The translations under genes were made by a program, and so were the position numbers. This document shows positions 26,659 to 34,818 of a DNA stretch of 64,000 bases, piece by piece. The notes beneath the pieces were generated by a model. The model made no database searches. It was given only the letters and a program-made list of their open reading frames with translations, and was not told the origin of the DNA. Numbering within the stretch: the first letter of the stretch is position 1; every line of letters starts with the position of its first letter. The stretch covers positions 30,189 through 94,188 of the forward strand of contig DGUL01000011.1 of assembly GCA_002394665.1 (NCBI GenBank). The letters run 5' to 3'. The DNA is from Rickettsiales bacterium UBA4311 (GTDB lineage: Bacteria > Pseudomonadota > Alphaproteobacteria > Rickettsiales > Deianiraeaceae).

Positions 26659-26948
26659 GTAATATAGGAATAAATTTAGTTTGTGGTTGGATTTCATTTG
26701 GAATGTTTTACTTTGTTTCTGTAATAATACTTATTACAATTATAATTTCAAAAAATCACGAGAGACAATACAAAATGTTTAGTTGTATTATAATGTCTTT
26801 TGGACTTATGGCAATTGTGTTTTTTAACTCTGCCGGAGTATTTAATTCAAAATATATTGATAAAGTTTTGGATATAAAAAGTCAAGTAATTGCTAAATCA
26901 GATAAAGTAAGTTTTGATGTGGCACATGGTTTTATTGGTGGCGAGTAG
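26655..26948 (+). CDS. Small membrane protein in lysis module
   Basis: A 97-residue protein with two transmembrane segments (FGMFYFVSVIILITIIIS and MSFGLMAIVFFNSAGVF) and a short charged loop between. It overlaps the previous gene by four bases (ATGA). The topology suits a class II holin. Three such genes in a row (26290, 26655, 26963) suggest a holin/antiholin set whose roles cannot be assigned individually. Confidence 0.5.
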   Translation: MSNIGINLVCGWISFGMFYFVSVIILITIIISKNHERQYKMFSCIIMSFGLMAIVFFNSAGVFNSKYIDKVLDIKSQVIAKSDKVSFDVAHGFIGGE

Positions 26949-26962
26949 TTTTTTGTGTTATT

Positions 26963-27235
26963 ATGAGTATTAAAGAGTGTATAAAAAAAGTTTTTACAGA
27001 CAACAATACAATAAATGAAAGTAATATAATTTTGTTTATTGCGACAATTATGTTGGTTGTTATTGAAATTGTTGCTTTGTGTAAAAGTTTAACAATATTA
27101 TTTTTAATTCTTGTTGCAGAGCATTTATTGTTTATATTCTGTATGAATAAAACTGAAAACTCAAAACTTGATGCCAAAGAAGTAATAAAAGGCGTAACTT
27201 CCGTTCTTGAAAAAAAGGTTTGTAATAATAACTAA
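26963..27235 (+). CDS. Small membrane protein in lysis module
   Basis: A 90-residue protein with two transmembrane segments (IILFIATIMLVVIEIVALC, then ILFLILVAEHLLFIFCM) and a charged tail. It is preceded by a T-rich leader (TTTTTTGTGTTATTATG) and followed one base later by the spanin-like ATG. It could be the holin proper or another membrane component. Confidence 0.45.
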   Translation: MSIKECIKKVFTDNNTINESNIILFIATIMLVVIEIVALCKSLTILFLILVAEHLLFIFCMNKTENSKLDAKEVIKGVTSVLEKKVCNNN

Positions 27236-27236
27236 C

Positions 27237-27569
27237 ATGGGAACAAAATTTTATGTAATTATTGGTTGCATCGCTGCCGGAGTTGGCATTTTAACGGCAA
27301 GTTTTGTATATGTAATTAAAAATGAAAGACAAAAAGCACGATTGCAACTTATAGAACAGGCAAATAAAATAACAATAGAAACGCAAAAAACAACTCAAAA
27401 AATACAACAAAACATTGTAAAAAATGAAGTAAAACAAAATGAAAAACTACAAGCAATCAACAAACAGACAAATAAAAGTATTGATATAAATGTAGAGAAT
27501 TTTGATTTACAACAACTCAAACAAGAGCTACAAAATGTTTTAATTGGTTTTAATGATGTTGGAAAATGA
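27237..27569 (+). CDS. Inner-membrane spanin-like protein (copy 1)
   Basis: A 110-residue protein with one N-terminal transmembrane segment (VIIGCIAAGVGILTASFVYVI) followed by a long, Q/K-rich helical coiled-coil. This is the topology of an i-spanin, which bridges to the outer-membrane lipoprotein and fuses membranes in the last step of lysis. ATG 27237 is chosen over an earlier upstream start. Copy 2 at 29113-29442 is about half identical by eye. Confidence 0.6.
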   Translation: MGTKFYVIIGCIAAGVGILTASFVYVIKNERQKARLQLIEQANKITIETQKTTQKIQQNIVKNEVKQNEKLQAINKQTNKSIDINVENFDLQQLKQELQNVLIGFNDVGK

Positions 27570-27886
27570 GAAATAAAAATATATTTACATTCCTAATTTT
27601 ATTGTGTTTATCAGGTTGTGCGAAAATTGCACAAGTTGAAATTACACACTCAAAGCTTGAAATACCAAAAGCAAAAGTTGATTTACCAAACTGCAAAATT
27701 CAACAAACTAACGAATATGAGTTGAATAACGGAATGTTTTTTGACAGAGCAGAATATATTAAACTTGTAAAAAACACAAACACAATGAGGGCTTGTTATA
27801 ATGATGTGAAAGAAAAATATAAATTATCTGTTGAAAACTATAATAATTTGATTGATACTATAAATGAAAATGATAAGAAAAAATGA
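27566..27886 (+). CDS. Outer-membrane spanin-like lipoprotein (copy 1)
   Basis: A 106-residue lipoprotein with a lipobox (ILLCLSGC) after a short signal peptide. The mature part is helical. It overlaps the preceding gene by four bases (ATGA) and the nuclease by the same pattern. A short lipoprotein immediately after an i-spanin-like gene is the usual o-spanin arrangement, though here genes do not overlap in embedded form. Copy 2 is 29439-29747. Confidence 0.6.
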   Translation: MRNKNIFTFLILLCLSGCAKIAQVEITHSKLEIPKAKVDLPNCKIQQTNEYELNNGMFFDRAEYIKLVKNTNTMRACYNDVKEKYKLSVENYNNLIDTINENDKKK

Positions 27887-28533
27887 ATAGAATAACATAT
27901 TTCGCATTGCTGTTTTTTCTATTTTCAGACATAACTTTTGGTGAGGAAGTTAAACGCAAGCCGAAAGTAAATCACAATACACAAATAAGAGTTGAATATG
28001 GTTGCAAAAGACCACGACAATGGGGAAATGTTGAAAAAGTGATTACACTTTCCGGAAATACCGGAAGGTCTACAATAGATAATAGCGAGGATATTGAAAA
28101 AATAAGTATTTATTGTTTATTCACAACAAGGCACTTTGTTTTATTTAATACCTCTTCTATTGAGCCAACAATTGAAACAAAACAATGTAAAAAAGGAAAA
28201 GCAAACAGAACTTGTTGTAAAGTTGTTGCCGGAGAATGGCTTGTGCACGATGGGAAAGAAAATGTTATTGAAACAAACCCAGCAAATTTACAAATAGACC
28301 ACATATTGCCATTTTCTTATATTCGTTTGAATATGAATGATTGTAAAAAAATCAATTTATACTATAACTATTTGCCAAATCTAACTCCTGAATTATCAAA
28401 AGTGAATAACAAAAAAAGTGATGTTTTATGTGAAACAAAAAAAATATGTGAAAAACAAAAGCAAATATGTCATCAAATGGCAAGTGAATTTGATGATGAA
28501 AAAATGTGCGATGAATTGGATAAGATTGAATAG
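27883..28533 (+). CDS. Secreted HNH-type nuclease (copy 1)
   Basis: A 216-residue protein with a signal peptide (ITYFALLFFLFSDITFG) and about eleven cysteines in the mature part, so probably periplasmic and disulfide-bonded. The HNH core is LQIDHILPFSYIRLN followed by a PNLTPELSKVNNKKSD-like stretch, resembling DUF1524/GmrSD C-terminal HNH domains (D-H, then N-x-x-K). It overlaps the lipoprotein start-stop (ATGA) and closes the lysis module. A secreted nuclease at this place is unusual. It might clear host DNA at lysis or exclude competitors. Copy 2 is 29740-30351, and the two share the HNH core closely. Confidence 0.6.
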   Translation: MNRITYFALLFFLFSDITFGEEVKRKPKVNHNTQIRVEYGCKRPRQWGNVEKVITLSGNTGRSTIDNSEDIEKISIYCLFTTRHFVLFNTSSIEPTIETKQCKKGKANRTCCKVVAGEWLVHDGKENVIETNPANLQIDHILPFSYIRLNMNDCKKINLYYNYLPNLTPELSKVNNKKSDVLCETKKICEKQKQICHQMASEFDDEKMCDELDKIE

Positions 28534-28565
28534 TTTAATTTTTTAATTATACATAATTAAGTCAA

Positions 28566-28645
28566 AAAGTTTGACGTTTTTGCCATCAAACTTTCAAAAA
28601 AAATTTAAACATTTTGCTAATCAAAACTATACATAAAAGTTTGAT
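28566..28645. repeat. AAAGTTTGAY repeats near the attachment site
   Basis: Three copies of a 10-mer: AAAGTTTGAC at 28566-28575, its inverted form ATCAAACTTT at 28585-28594, and AAAGTTTGAT at 28636-28645. The first copy is also part of a perfect palindrome GTCAAA-AA-G-TTTGAC (28561-28575). No gene is seen between 28534 and 28881. Lying about 40-120 bases from a tRNA-like sequence, these may be integrase arm-type or excisionase sites; that is inferred. Confidence 0.4.
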
Positions 28646-28683
28646 AAAAAAACTACAATTTGCTTTTTATTTTATTGTGTTTC

Positions 28684-28754
28684 GCTAAAAATAGCAGTGT
28701 TTCAACAACCTATTCGTAATCAGTAGGTCGCAAGTTCAAATCTTGTTTGTGGCA
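28684..28754 (+). tRNA. Degenerate tRNA-Thr(CGU)-like sequence, probable att site
   Basis: The 3' half is clearly tRNA-like: anticodon loop TTCGTAA, AGGTC variable loop, T-arm GCAAG-TTCAAAT-CTTGT and a TTGTGGC-A acceptor end, as in bacterial tRNA-Thr(CGU). The anticodon stem has two mismatches (ACCTA with TCAGT), the D-loop lacks GG, and the 5' acceptor (GCTAAAA) pairs imperfectly. It is therefore a decayed tRNA or attachment-site remnant rather than a working gene. It sits between the intact lysis module and a truncated duplicate, as expected for an att site between two prophages. Confidence 0.5.
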
Positions 28755-28881
28755 CGTTATCCCGATAAGGGAATAGCTTTTTAAAGCTTTTTTAAAAAAA
28801 CAATTCTGATTTCCTTGTTTTATTTAAGCTTTCATTTTAACGGCGAAAAATTATAATGTACCCCTGCTGTAAAATTTTTAT

Positions 28882-29031
28882 ATGAAAATGTATTATGTTA
28901 TAATGAAAAATGACGTTAAAAACGCTTGCAAGCAATGGGAATGGGTAACAAGACGTTCGCAATTCTGGATAAAACAACGAAGAAATAGAGAAATTGAGAT
29001 GTTTTACAAAATAAAAGATCATCATAAGTAA
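28882..29031 (+). pseudogene. Endolysin C-terminal fragment (decayed copy)
   Basis: A 49-residue open frame that matches the last third of the endolysin at 25826. It reads ...YVIMKNDVKNACKQWEWVTRR..., then QRRNREIEMFYKIKDHHK, against IMYGNVSRACKEWDWGVRD and KKRRNEEIELFYGVK in the intact gene. The catalytic N-terminus is missing. It is followed by a spanin-like pair and a nuclease, so the order of the intact module is kept. This supports a duplicated and eroded lysis region. Confidence 0.65.
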
Positions 29032-29112
29032 ATGATGGGATTTTTTTTATAAGTGCAAATATATCAAAAAGTGTCTTCCAGAAAATTAAAATATCTTAAA
29101 AAAAAGAATAAT

Positions 29113-29442
29113 ATGAATAAAGTTTGTTTAATTTGCGGTGCCACTATTTTATGCATTAGTGTAATATTTGCCAGTTTTATTTATGTAATTAAAAACGAAA
29201 GAGAAAAAACAAGACTTCAACTTACAGAACAAGCAAATAAAATTACCATAGAAACACAAAAAACAACACAAAAGAAACAACAAAGTATTGTCAAGAACCT
29301 CATAAAGCAGAATAAGAAAAAACAGGAGATAAACCAAAAAACAAATGAAAATACAAACAAATCTTTTGACAATGCAAGCTTATCGCAATTAAAAAAAGAG
29401 CTACAAAATGAACTAAAAGGTTTTAATGTTTTTGTAAAATGA
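29113..29442 (+). CDS. Inner-membrane spanin-like protein (copy 2)
   Basis: A 109-residue paralogue of 27237-27569: N-terminal transmembrane segment (CLICGATILCISVIFASFIYVI) then an almost matching KNEREKTRLQLTEQANKITI segment, after which a K/Q-rich coiled-coil diverges. The start is ATG 29113, since an earlier GTG at 29053 adds a non-matching tail. It lies after the endolysin fragment and overlaps the lipoprotein gene by four bases. Confidence 0.55.
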   Translation: MNKVCLICGATILCISVIFASFIYVIKNEREKTRLQLTEQANKITIETQKTTQKKQQSIVKNLIKQNKKKQEINQKTNENTNKSFDNASLSQLKKELQNELKGFNVFVK

Positions 29443-29747
29443 ATATGAGAAGCGAGATTTTAATAATGTTTTTGTTAGCCAGTTGTCAAACTTATAAAGT
29501 GGAAATTGCACATACAAAACTTGAAATTCCGTATGAAAAAGCCGAATTGCCGACTTGTAATATTCAACAAACAAATGAATATGAATTGAATAACGGAATG
29601 TTCTTTGAAAAAGAAGAGTATATTAAACTTATAAAAAACATAAATGCAATGCGGTCTTGTTTTAATGATGTAAGAGAAAAATATAAATTGTCTGTTGAAA
29701 ACTATAACAATTTGATTGATATTATCAATGATAAAAAGAATGACTAA
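29439..29747 (+). CDS. Outer-membrane spanin-like lipoprotein (copy 2)
   Basis: A 102-residue lipoprotein paralogous to 27566-27886, with lipobox FLLASC. The middle matches copy 1 strongly: IQQTNEYELNNGMFF and YKLSVENYNNLID are shared almost unchanged. It overlaps its neighbours at ATGA-type junctions, as copy 1 does. Confidence 0.55.
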   Translation: MNMRSEILIMFLLASCQTYKVEIAHTKLEIPYEKAELPTCNIQQTNEYELNNGMFFEKEEYIKLIKNINAMRSCFNDVREKYKLSVENYNNLIDIINDKKND

Positions 29748-30351
29748 AAAAGTATTATTGATATTGTCGTTGATAAGTATCGCAAAACAAGCGGTTGCAG
29801 AACAATTAAAATACAGACCGAAAATAAACCAAAACACTCAAACAAGAATTGAATATGGATGCAAAAGACCGCATTGGAGTAGCGTAAGCCTCACAATCAG
29901 TGATGACGAAAATCCAACAAAAGAAGTGGAGTGTTTTTTTTCAACAAGGCACCTAATTTTACTTATTCACTCAATCGACAAAGCCGAATACGAAATTGTT
30001 AATTGTAAGAAAAATAAGAAATGTTGTAAAATAACCTCAGGACAATGGAAAGTTTTTGATGGTGAGAAAGAAATAATTGAAACAAATCCTGCTAATCTGC
30101 AAATAGACCATATTTTACCTTTTTCTTATATTCGTTTAAATATGAAAAACTGCAAAAAAGCCAGTCTGTATTATAACTATTTAGATAATCTAAAACCAGA
30201 ACTCTCAAAGGTGAATAATAAAAAGAGTAATATCTTGTGCGAAGAAGCCGAACAATGTGAAAAACAAAAAGAAATATGCCATAAAATGGCACAAGAATTT
30301 GATGATGAAAAATTGTGCGAGGAGTTAGATAAATTTACAAAACAACCCTAA
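29740..30351 (+). CDS. Secreted HNH-type nuclease (copy 2)
   Basis: A 203-residue paralogue of 27883-28533 with a signal peptide (KVLLILSLISIAKQAVA) and cysteine-rich mature part. The HNH core NPANLQIDHILPFSYIRLN is identical to copy 1, and the C-terminal helix matches (HKMAQEFDDEKLCEELDK). ATG 29740 overlaps the lipoprotein stop; ATG 29728 is an alternative. The gene is intact, so it may remain useful after the rest of the second prophage has been lost. The host gene polA-exo follows after 40 bases, converging. Confidence 0.55.
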   Translation: MTKKVLLILSLISIAKQAVAEQLKYRPKINQNTQTRIEYGCKRPHWSSVSLTISDDENPTKEVECFFSTRHLILLIHSIDKAEYEIVNCKKNKKCCKITSGQWKVFDGEKEIIETNPANLQIDHILPFSYIRLNMKNCKKASLYYNYLDNLKPELSKVNNKKSNILCEEAEQCEKQKEICHKMAQEFDDEKLCEELDKFTKQP

Positions 30352-30391
30352 TAAAATTAAAACTCACTTCTTTTTAAGAGTAACGAAATAA

Positions 30392-31606
30392 TTAAAATAA
30401 AACCCCTTGTTTTTGTGCGAAATTGTTTTTCTTATTATTTTCATCGTTATTGTGTTTTTCATTCCTATGCTTTAAAAATCCGCTGTCTCTTTGCATTTTA
30501 TCAAGAGATTTAAACCCGTATTTTTCAATGAAATTAGCCAATCCACTATGGTTTAAATGTAATCTATATTTTTCAAAGTTATCAACAGAAATCGCATCAT
30601 AGCGAAGACTTATTAATTTTTCCGCCAGTTCCAAAATATCCCTACTTGCAATAAATTTCGCTCTTGTTTTTTCATCCAGTTCGTCAAGATGCTCTAAAAT
30701 ATTAGCAATTGAGCCGTATTGCGTCAAAAGCTTTACCGCACCCTTTGGTCCAATTCCGTTTATGCCAAAGATATTATCGCAATGATCACCGATAATAGAA
30801 AGATAATCGCGTACTTGATTTGCTTTGACGCCAAATTTATTAAACACGCCCTCTTCATTTAAATATACCTTCTTGGCAGGATCGTATACGCCAATTTCTC
30901 CGTCTTTAACAAGTTGACATAAATCTTTGTCTGCGGAAACTATGACTACTTGAAAATCATTTTTTACGGCTTCTTTTGCAATAGAACCAATAACATCGTC
31001 AGCTTCAAAACCAATTGAACTTTCTTTATATAATCCCATTGCATCTATCAGATCGCGAATAATTTTAAATTGGCTTTTCAACGCGTCTGGTGTAGGTGCA
31101 CGATTTGCTTTATATTGCGTTTTGTAATCTTCAACTTTAACATTTTTTTCTAATTCTAAAAACAAAAGCAAAATTAAAATTTTAGGCGGATTTTCTTTAT
31201 CGACTCCGCAATTCTCGCAAAATTTTTCCAATTTTTCTTTATTGACATTTAAAAGTTTAATAAGTTCGTTGCTCGCTTTACTTTTAACGTCGTTATATGT
31301 TATGTTTGCTTTTTTGAAGTTATTAACACAATCTGGTGAATTGAATAATTCCTCTATTGCTCTATTTTCAATAAAAGCATCGTAAATTTCGTTTCTAAAA
31401 GTTCTTTTTCCAGTATCGAGTGCTATAACAAGATACTCAGGTCTTGCTGAATTTATCAAACTTATAAGCATTTTAAAAAATCCAAAAACAGCCCCTATCG
31501 GCTCTCCTGTTTTGGTAGTTAAGTTTGGAACCGCATAAAATGCTCTAAAAACAAAACCATAGCCATCTACAACATAGATTGTTTTTTCCGTCTCAACAGG
31601 AAGCAC
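30392..31606 (-). CDS. PolA-type 5'-3' exonuclease, stand-alone
   Basis: A 404-residue protein corresponding only to the 5'-3' exonuclease domain of DNA polymerase I. Visible motifs are YVVDGYGFVFRAFYAVP, IALDTGKRTFR, QYKANRAPTPDALKSQF, GFEADDVIGSIAKEA, IVSADKDLCQLV and GINGIGPKGAVKLL. Such proteins remove RNA primers and flaps. The proofreading and polymerase domains are absent. About 85 residues (75-160) are inserted between the FRNEIYD and YKTQYKANR motifs. The start is GTG 31606; no ATG fits. It lies beside the prophage remnant, so truncation by the prophage insertion is a possibility, though the frame ends in an ordinary stop. Confidence 0.7.
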   Translation of the reverse strand: MLPVETEKTIYVVDGYGFVFRAFYAVPNLTTKTGEPIGAVFGFFKMLISLINSARPEYLVIALDTGKRTFRNEIYDAFIENRAIEELFNSPDCVNNFKKANITYNDVKSKASNELIKLLNVNKEKLEKFCENCGVDKENPPKILILLLFLELEKNVKVEDYKTQYKANRAPTPDALKSQFKIIRDLIDAMGLYKESSIGFEADDVIGSIAKEAVKNDFQVVIVSADKDLCQLVKDGEIGVYDPAKKVYLNEEGVFNKFGVKANQVRDYLSIIGDHCDNIFGINGIGPKGAVKLLTQYGSIANILEHLDELDEKTRAKFIASRDILELAEKLISLRYDAISVDNFEKYRLHLNHSGLANFIEKYGFKSLDKMQRDSGFLKHRNEKHNNDENNKKNNFAQKQGVLF

Positions 31607-31648
31607 AATAATGAGTGAAAGCGAGTTTTTAAAATGTCAACTTTGTTT

Positions 31649-32299
31649 TTAAGAAACAGGCAACTTAAAATCCACACTCTTTTTATACTCCTGATTTTTA
31701 GATTTCAAGAAAGCAATGATTGAATTTCCACGACCGCCGTGTTCTTCAATATAACTTTCAAATTGGGCTCTATATGACAAAGCTAAATCTACACCTTCGA
31801 CATCAACATTCAAAATTTTACACCTCTTTTCTTCTTCCAAACACCTAATTCTTAAATAAACTTCATACTTTGCACTATCAGGAGCAGTTATTTCAACACA
31901 AACTTTTTCATCTTGTTTCCCCATTTTTTCGCTATCTTTCCTGACGAAAAATTTTAAATTTAAACTTCTGTCATAGTTCATTTTTGGCAACCAGCTGTAA
32001 GCGACAAATTTTGTGTATTCATTGATATACTCTGTCTTTTCCGCATCTGCTAAATCCTTAAATGGTCTGCCGAGAGCCATTTTTGCATTCCACTCAAAAT
32101 CTATTAAATAAAAATACTTATTTACAACTGCTTGTCGTTTTTTTGGCATTTCTGTTTCCTTTTCCAGTGTATTCAATACATCATTCAAGACTTTCTCGAC
32201 AAAATTTATATGCTCGCTGGCATTTGCAAGTAAAGAGCTTGAAAAAGAAAAAACAAAAAGTGAGAAACAAAAAAATACTTTTTTGAAAAAAATTGCCAT
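31649..32299 (-). CDS. mlaC: MlaC-like lipid transport periplasmic protein
   Basis: A 216-residue protein with a signal peptide (FFKKVFFCFSLFVFSF), resembling MlaC/toluene-tolerance Tgt2 family proteins, which shuttle phospholipid across the periplasm. Characteristic features are the KRQAVVNKYFYLIDFEWNAKMALG helix region, LADAEKTEYINEYTKFVAY, and the later ILNVDVEGVDLALSYRAQF segment. ATG 32299 is preferred to the longer frame. It is an isolated gene; the other Mla components are not in the window. Confidence 0.75.
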   Translation of the reverse strand: MAIFFKKVFFCFSLFVFSFSSSLLANASEHINFVEKVLNDVLNTLEKETEMPKKRQAVVNKYFYLIDFEWNAKMALGRPFKDLADAEKTEYINEYTKFVAYSWLPKMNYDRSLNLKFFVRKDSEKMGKQDEKVCVEITAPDSAKYEVYLRIRCLEEEKRCKILNVDVEGVDLALSYRAQFESYIEEHGGRGNSIIAFLKSKNQEYKKSVDFKLPVS

Positions 32300-32335
32300 A
32301 TAAAACAAACTAATTAAATAACAAAACAAATAAAA

Positions 32336-33412
32336 TCAAATACTGACCTCATCCTTATAATACGAGCTAACCTTGTATTTTTTAAAGAAAAATTTCGCAA
32401 CAGAACAAACAACACCAACAAGAGGAAGTGCAAAAAGTATTCCCAAAATGCCGAACAAAGGCACGGAGACAAGGACACCGAAAATTACAACAAGCGGATG
32501 AATACCAAGTTTATTTCCAACGACTTTCGGTGTTATAAAGCCACTATCAACAATTTGCAAAAACAACATTGCAACGAGAGTGGTTATTACTATTTTTACA
32601 TCACCAAATTGACGATATGCGGAAAGTAAAGTTATTGTTGTAGCAAGATAAAAGCCAACATAAGGAACAAACGCTGAGAAACCGATAATAATGCCCAGTA
32701 AAATAAAATGTTCAAGACCTATTGGAAACAAAACGACAGCATAAAGAACAGATAAGATTATACAAGCTATCGTTTGCCCTTCAAGATATTTAAAAACGCT
32801 CTCGTGAACATCGCTAAAAAGCTTTTTAGCCTCGCCTTGGATAGATTGAGGCAGTAATTTGTAAAATTTGCTTTTGATTTTTGGCATATCTTTAAGCATC
32901 ATAAACATAACGATTGGTGTTAATGAAAAAAGGAAAATCATAGAAGCGAAATCAATGCTATATCCAATTAGATTGCGAGAAAATTGTCTGAAAAAATCAA
33001 AACACAAATCTGAAAATTGCCCTGCAACAAGATTGAATGTGCTTTCAAAATTATATTTTTGTAAAATTTCACCGAAATAGTTGTTAACTCCATTTACAAA
33101 ATTTGATCTATATTCCGCATCGCCAAAAGTCATTGTCGCTTTAGTAAAAACATTATTGAATGTAATGACAAAAGCATAAACAATAAAAGAAACGACAAAT
33201 AAGGTTATTATCGCAGAACTTATGGCTCTTGGGATATGAAATTTTTTCTCAATTTTGCCAATTATTCCGCTGAACAATATCACTACTGCAAATGAGATGT
33301 AAAAAGGCAAAAGAACGCTTTTGATTTTGAATAAAACAAAACAAAGACACAAAACTGCAAAGATCCAAAATAAATACCTTTTTCTCAAAAAAAATCTATC
33401 ACTCGCAACCAT
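32336..33412 (-). CDS. AI-2E family (PerM-like) transporter
   Basis: A 358-residue integral membrane protein with about seven to eight hydrophobic helices, matching the AI-2E/PerM family. Typical stretches are GIIIGFSAFVPYVGFYLATTITLL and GNKLGIHPLVVIFGVL. Substrate is unknown for this member; quorum-signal export or general permease function has been proposed for the family. ATG 33412 is used. It is the downstream neighbour of the AGCS symporter and the two may be co-transcribed. Confidence 0.75.
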   Translation of the reverse strand: MVASDRFFLRKRYLFWIFAVLCLCFVLFKIKSVLLPFYISFAVVILFSGIIGKIEKKFHIPRAISSAIITLFVVSFIVYAFVITFNNVFTKATMTFGDAEYRSNFVNGVNNYFGEILQKYNFESTFNLVAGQFSDLCFDFFRQFSRNLIGYSIDFASMIFLFSLTPIVMFMMLKDMPKIKSKFYKLLPQSIQGEAKKLFSDVHESVFKYLEGQTIACIILSVLYAVVLFPIGLEHFILLGIIIGFSAFVPYVGFYLATTITLLSAYRQFGDVKIVITTLVAMLFLQIVDSGFITPKVVGNKLGIHPLVVIFGVLVSVPLFGILGILFALPLVGVVCSVAKFFFKKYKVSSYYKDEVSI

Positions 33413-33417
33413 AAAAT

Positions 33418-34818
33418 TTACTTAAATTTATAACTTTTTAATGCTTTCCAAACTCCTCTGCTTAGTAAAATCACTACAGGAACATTTATAAAAATTATAG
33501 AACAAACAAGCGAATCAACTAAATTCATTATTAAAACAAAGTCGTCAATCATTGCACCAACAAAAGACATCACAACGAAAAGCAGGAGAATGAAAATAAC
33601 AATTTTTCTATTATTAAAGCAATATTTCGCACACTTTGAAATATAATTACTCCATCCAACCAAAACATTAAAGGCTAAGATTGGAACCAAAATCGTGACT
33701 ATATAAGGAAATACAGAATTCACTGATTTAAAAGCTTGAAAAACACTGACTACGCCGCCATTCGCGTACTCTTTTGTATAAAATCCGGTCAAAATTAAAA
33801 CCAACGCACTCATTAAAGAAACAAACAAGGAGCTTATAATTGGCGTCATCATAGAAATTGTTGCTTCAACGAACGAGTCTTTTTCATTTGAAGATGAGTG
33901 AACTATACCAGACGTTCCAAGACCAGTTTCGTGAGCTAAACATATTTTTCTTGCACACATACATAGTGAAGCCACAAAACCGCCGGCAATTGCTTTTGGA
34001 TGCATTGCGTCATTAAAAATCATTACAAAAGCACCGCCAAGCTTTTGATAATTCACACATATAACAATCAAAGAAACAAAAAAGTACACGATTGCTATTA
34101 TTGGAAATATTAAATTCATATAAGATACAATTCTGCGAGTTCCGCCTATCATTATGTAAGAAAGTAAAATCACAAGGCAAATACCAATAATAAAACGCTT
34201 ATCCGATAAAACTGAAAAACTTCCAGAAATCACAGAAACAAACTGGTTGCTTTCGTACATAGAAGCTCCGACAACACCAAAAACTATCATTATGAAAGCA
34301 TATAAATAAGCAAGCAAGCGCCCAATCTTGGGTTTTTTTAGACGTTCAAAACCTTTTGTCATATAGTCAAAAGGGCCACCTAAAAATTCACCACTCTTAC
34401 TTGAACGCATTGAGTGCGATAGGTAGACTTCGGCAAAACGAAATGGCAGGCATAAAAAAGCCAAAATAGGTATCCAAAAAACGGTTCCTGGTCCGCCTAA
34501 ACAAACCATAAAAACCATTCCTGCAACAGTGTTCATCCCTGTACAACTTGCGACAGATGTGAAAAGTATTTTTAACGAAGAAACTTCTTTTTTTTCTTTG
34601 GTCTTATTCTTTCCGAAACCAAAAGTATATTTTATGCACTTTCCAAATTTTAAAAGCGGAACAAAACGTAATTGAAAACAAACTACAACGTACCCCATCA
34701 AGAGGACAAAGAAAACAAGCGGAAATTCAGCACCCCCGACACCAAATAAAGAAAAAATATTAAAAAAAACAACCGAGCCAAGGCTGTCAGTTATGCTTTT
34801 TAGAATTTCTACGATCAT
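33418..34818 (-). CDS. Alanine/glycine:cation symporter family protein (AGCS)
   Basis: A 466-residue membrane protein resembling the Na+/alanine (AGCS) symporters, which import small amino acids with sodium. The motifs CTGMNTVAGM, GGPGTVFWIP and CLAHETGLGTSGIVHS are characteristic. ATG 34818 is chosen since the upstream TTG start is unlikely. It fits an intracellular organism that imports host amino acids. It precedes the AI-2E gene on the same strand, with five bases between. Confidence 0.75.
   Translation of the reverse strand: MIVEILKSITDSLGSVVFFNIFSLFGVGGAEFPLVFFVLLMGYVVVCFQLRFVPLLKFGKCIKYTFGFGKNKTKEKKEVSSLKILFTSVASCTGMNTVAGMVFMVCLGGPGTVFWIPILAFLCLPFRFAEVYLSHSMRSSKSGEFLGGPFDYMTKGFERLKKPKIGRLLAYLYAFIMIVFGVVGASMYESNQFVSVISGSFSVLSDKRFIIGICLVILLSYIMIGGTRRIVSYMNLIFPIIAIVYFFVSLIVICVNYQKLGGAFVMIFNDAMHPKAIAGGFVASLCMCARKICLAHETGLGTSGIVHSSSNEKDSFVEATISMMTPIISSLFVSLMSALVLILTGFYTKEYANGGVVSVFQAFKSVNSVFPYIVTILVPILAFNVLVGWSNYISKCAKYCFNNRKIVIFILLLFVVMSFVGAMIDDFVLIMNLVDSLVCSIIFINVPVVILLSRGVWKALKSYKFK

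Noticed and set aside
28684..28754. Functional phage tRNA
   Set aside because: Two anticodon-stem mismatches, no GG in the D-loop and imperfect acceptor pairing make function unlikely.
31129..31384. Rickettsial palindromic element in the exonuclease
   Set aside because: The insert shows no clear palindrome and is longer than usual elements, so it is reported only as an insert.
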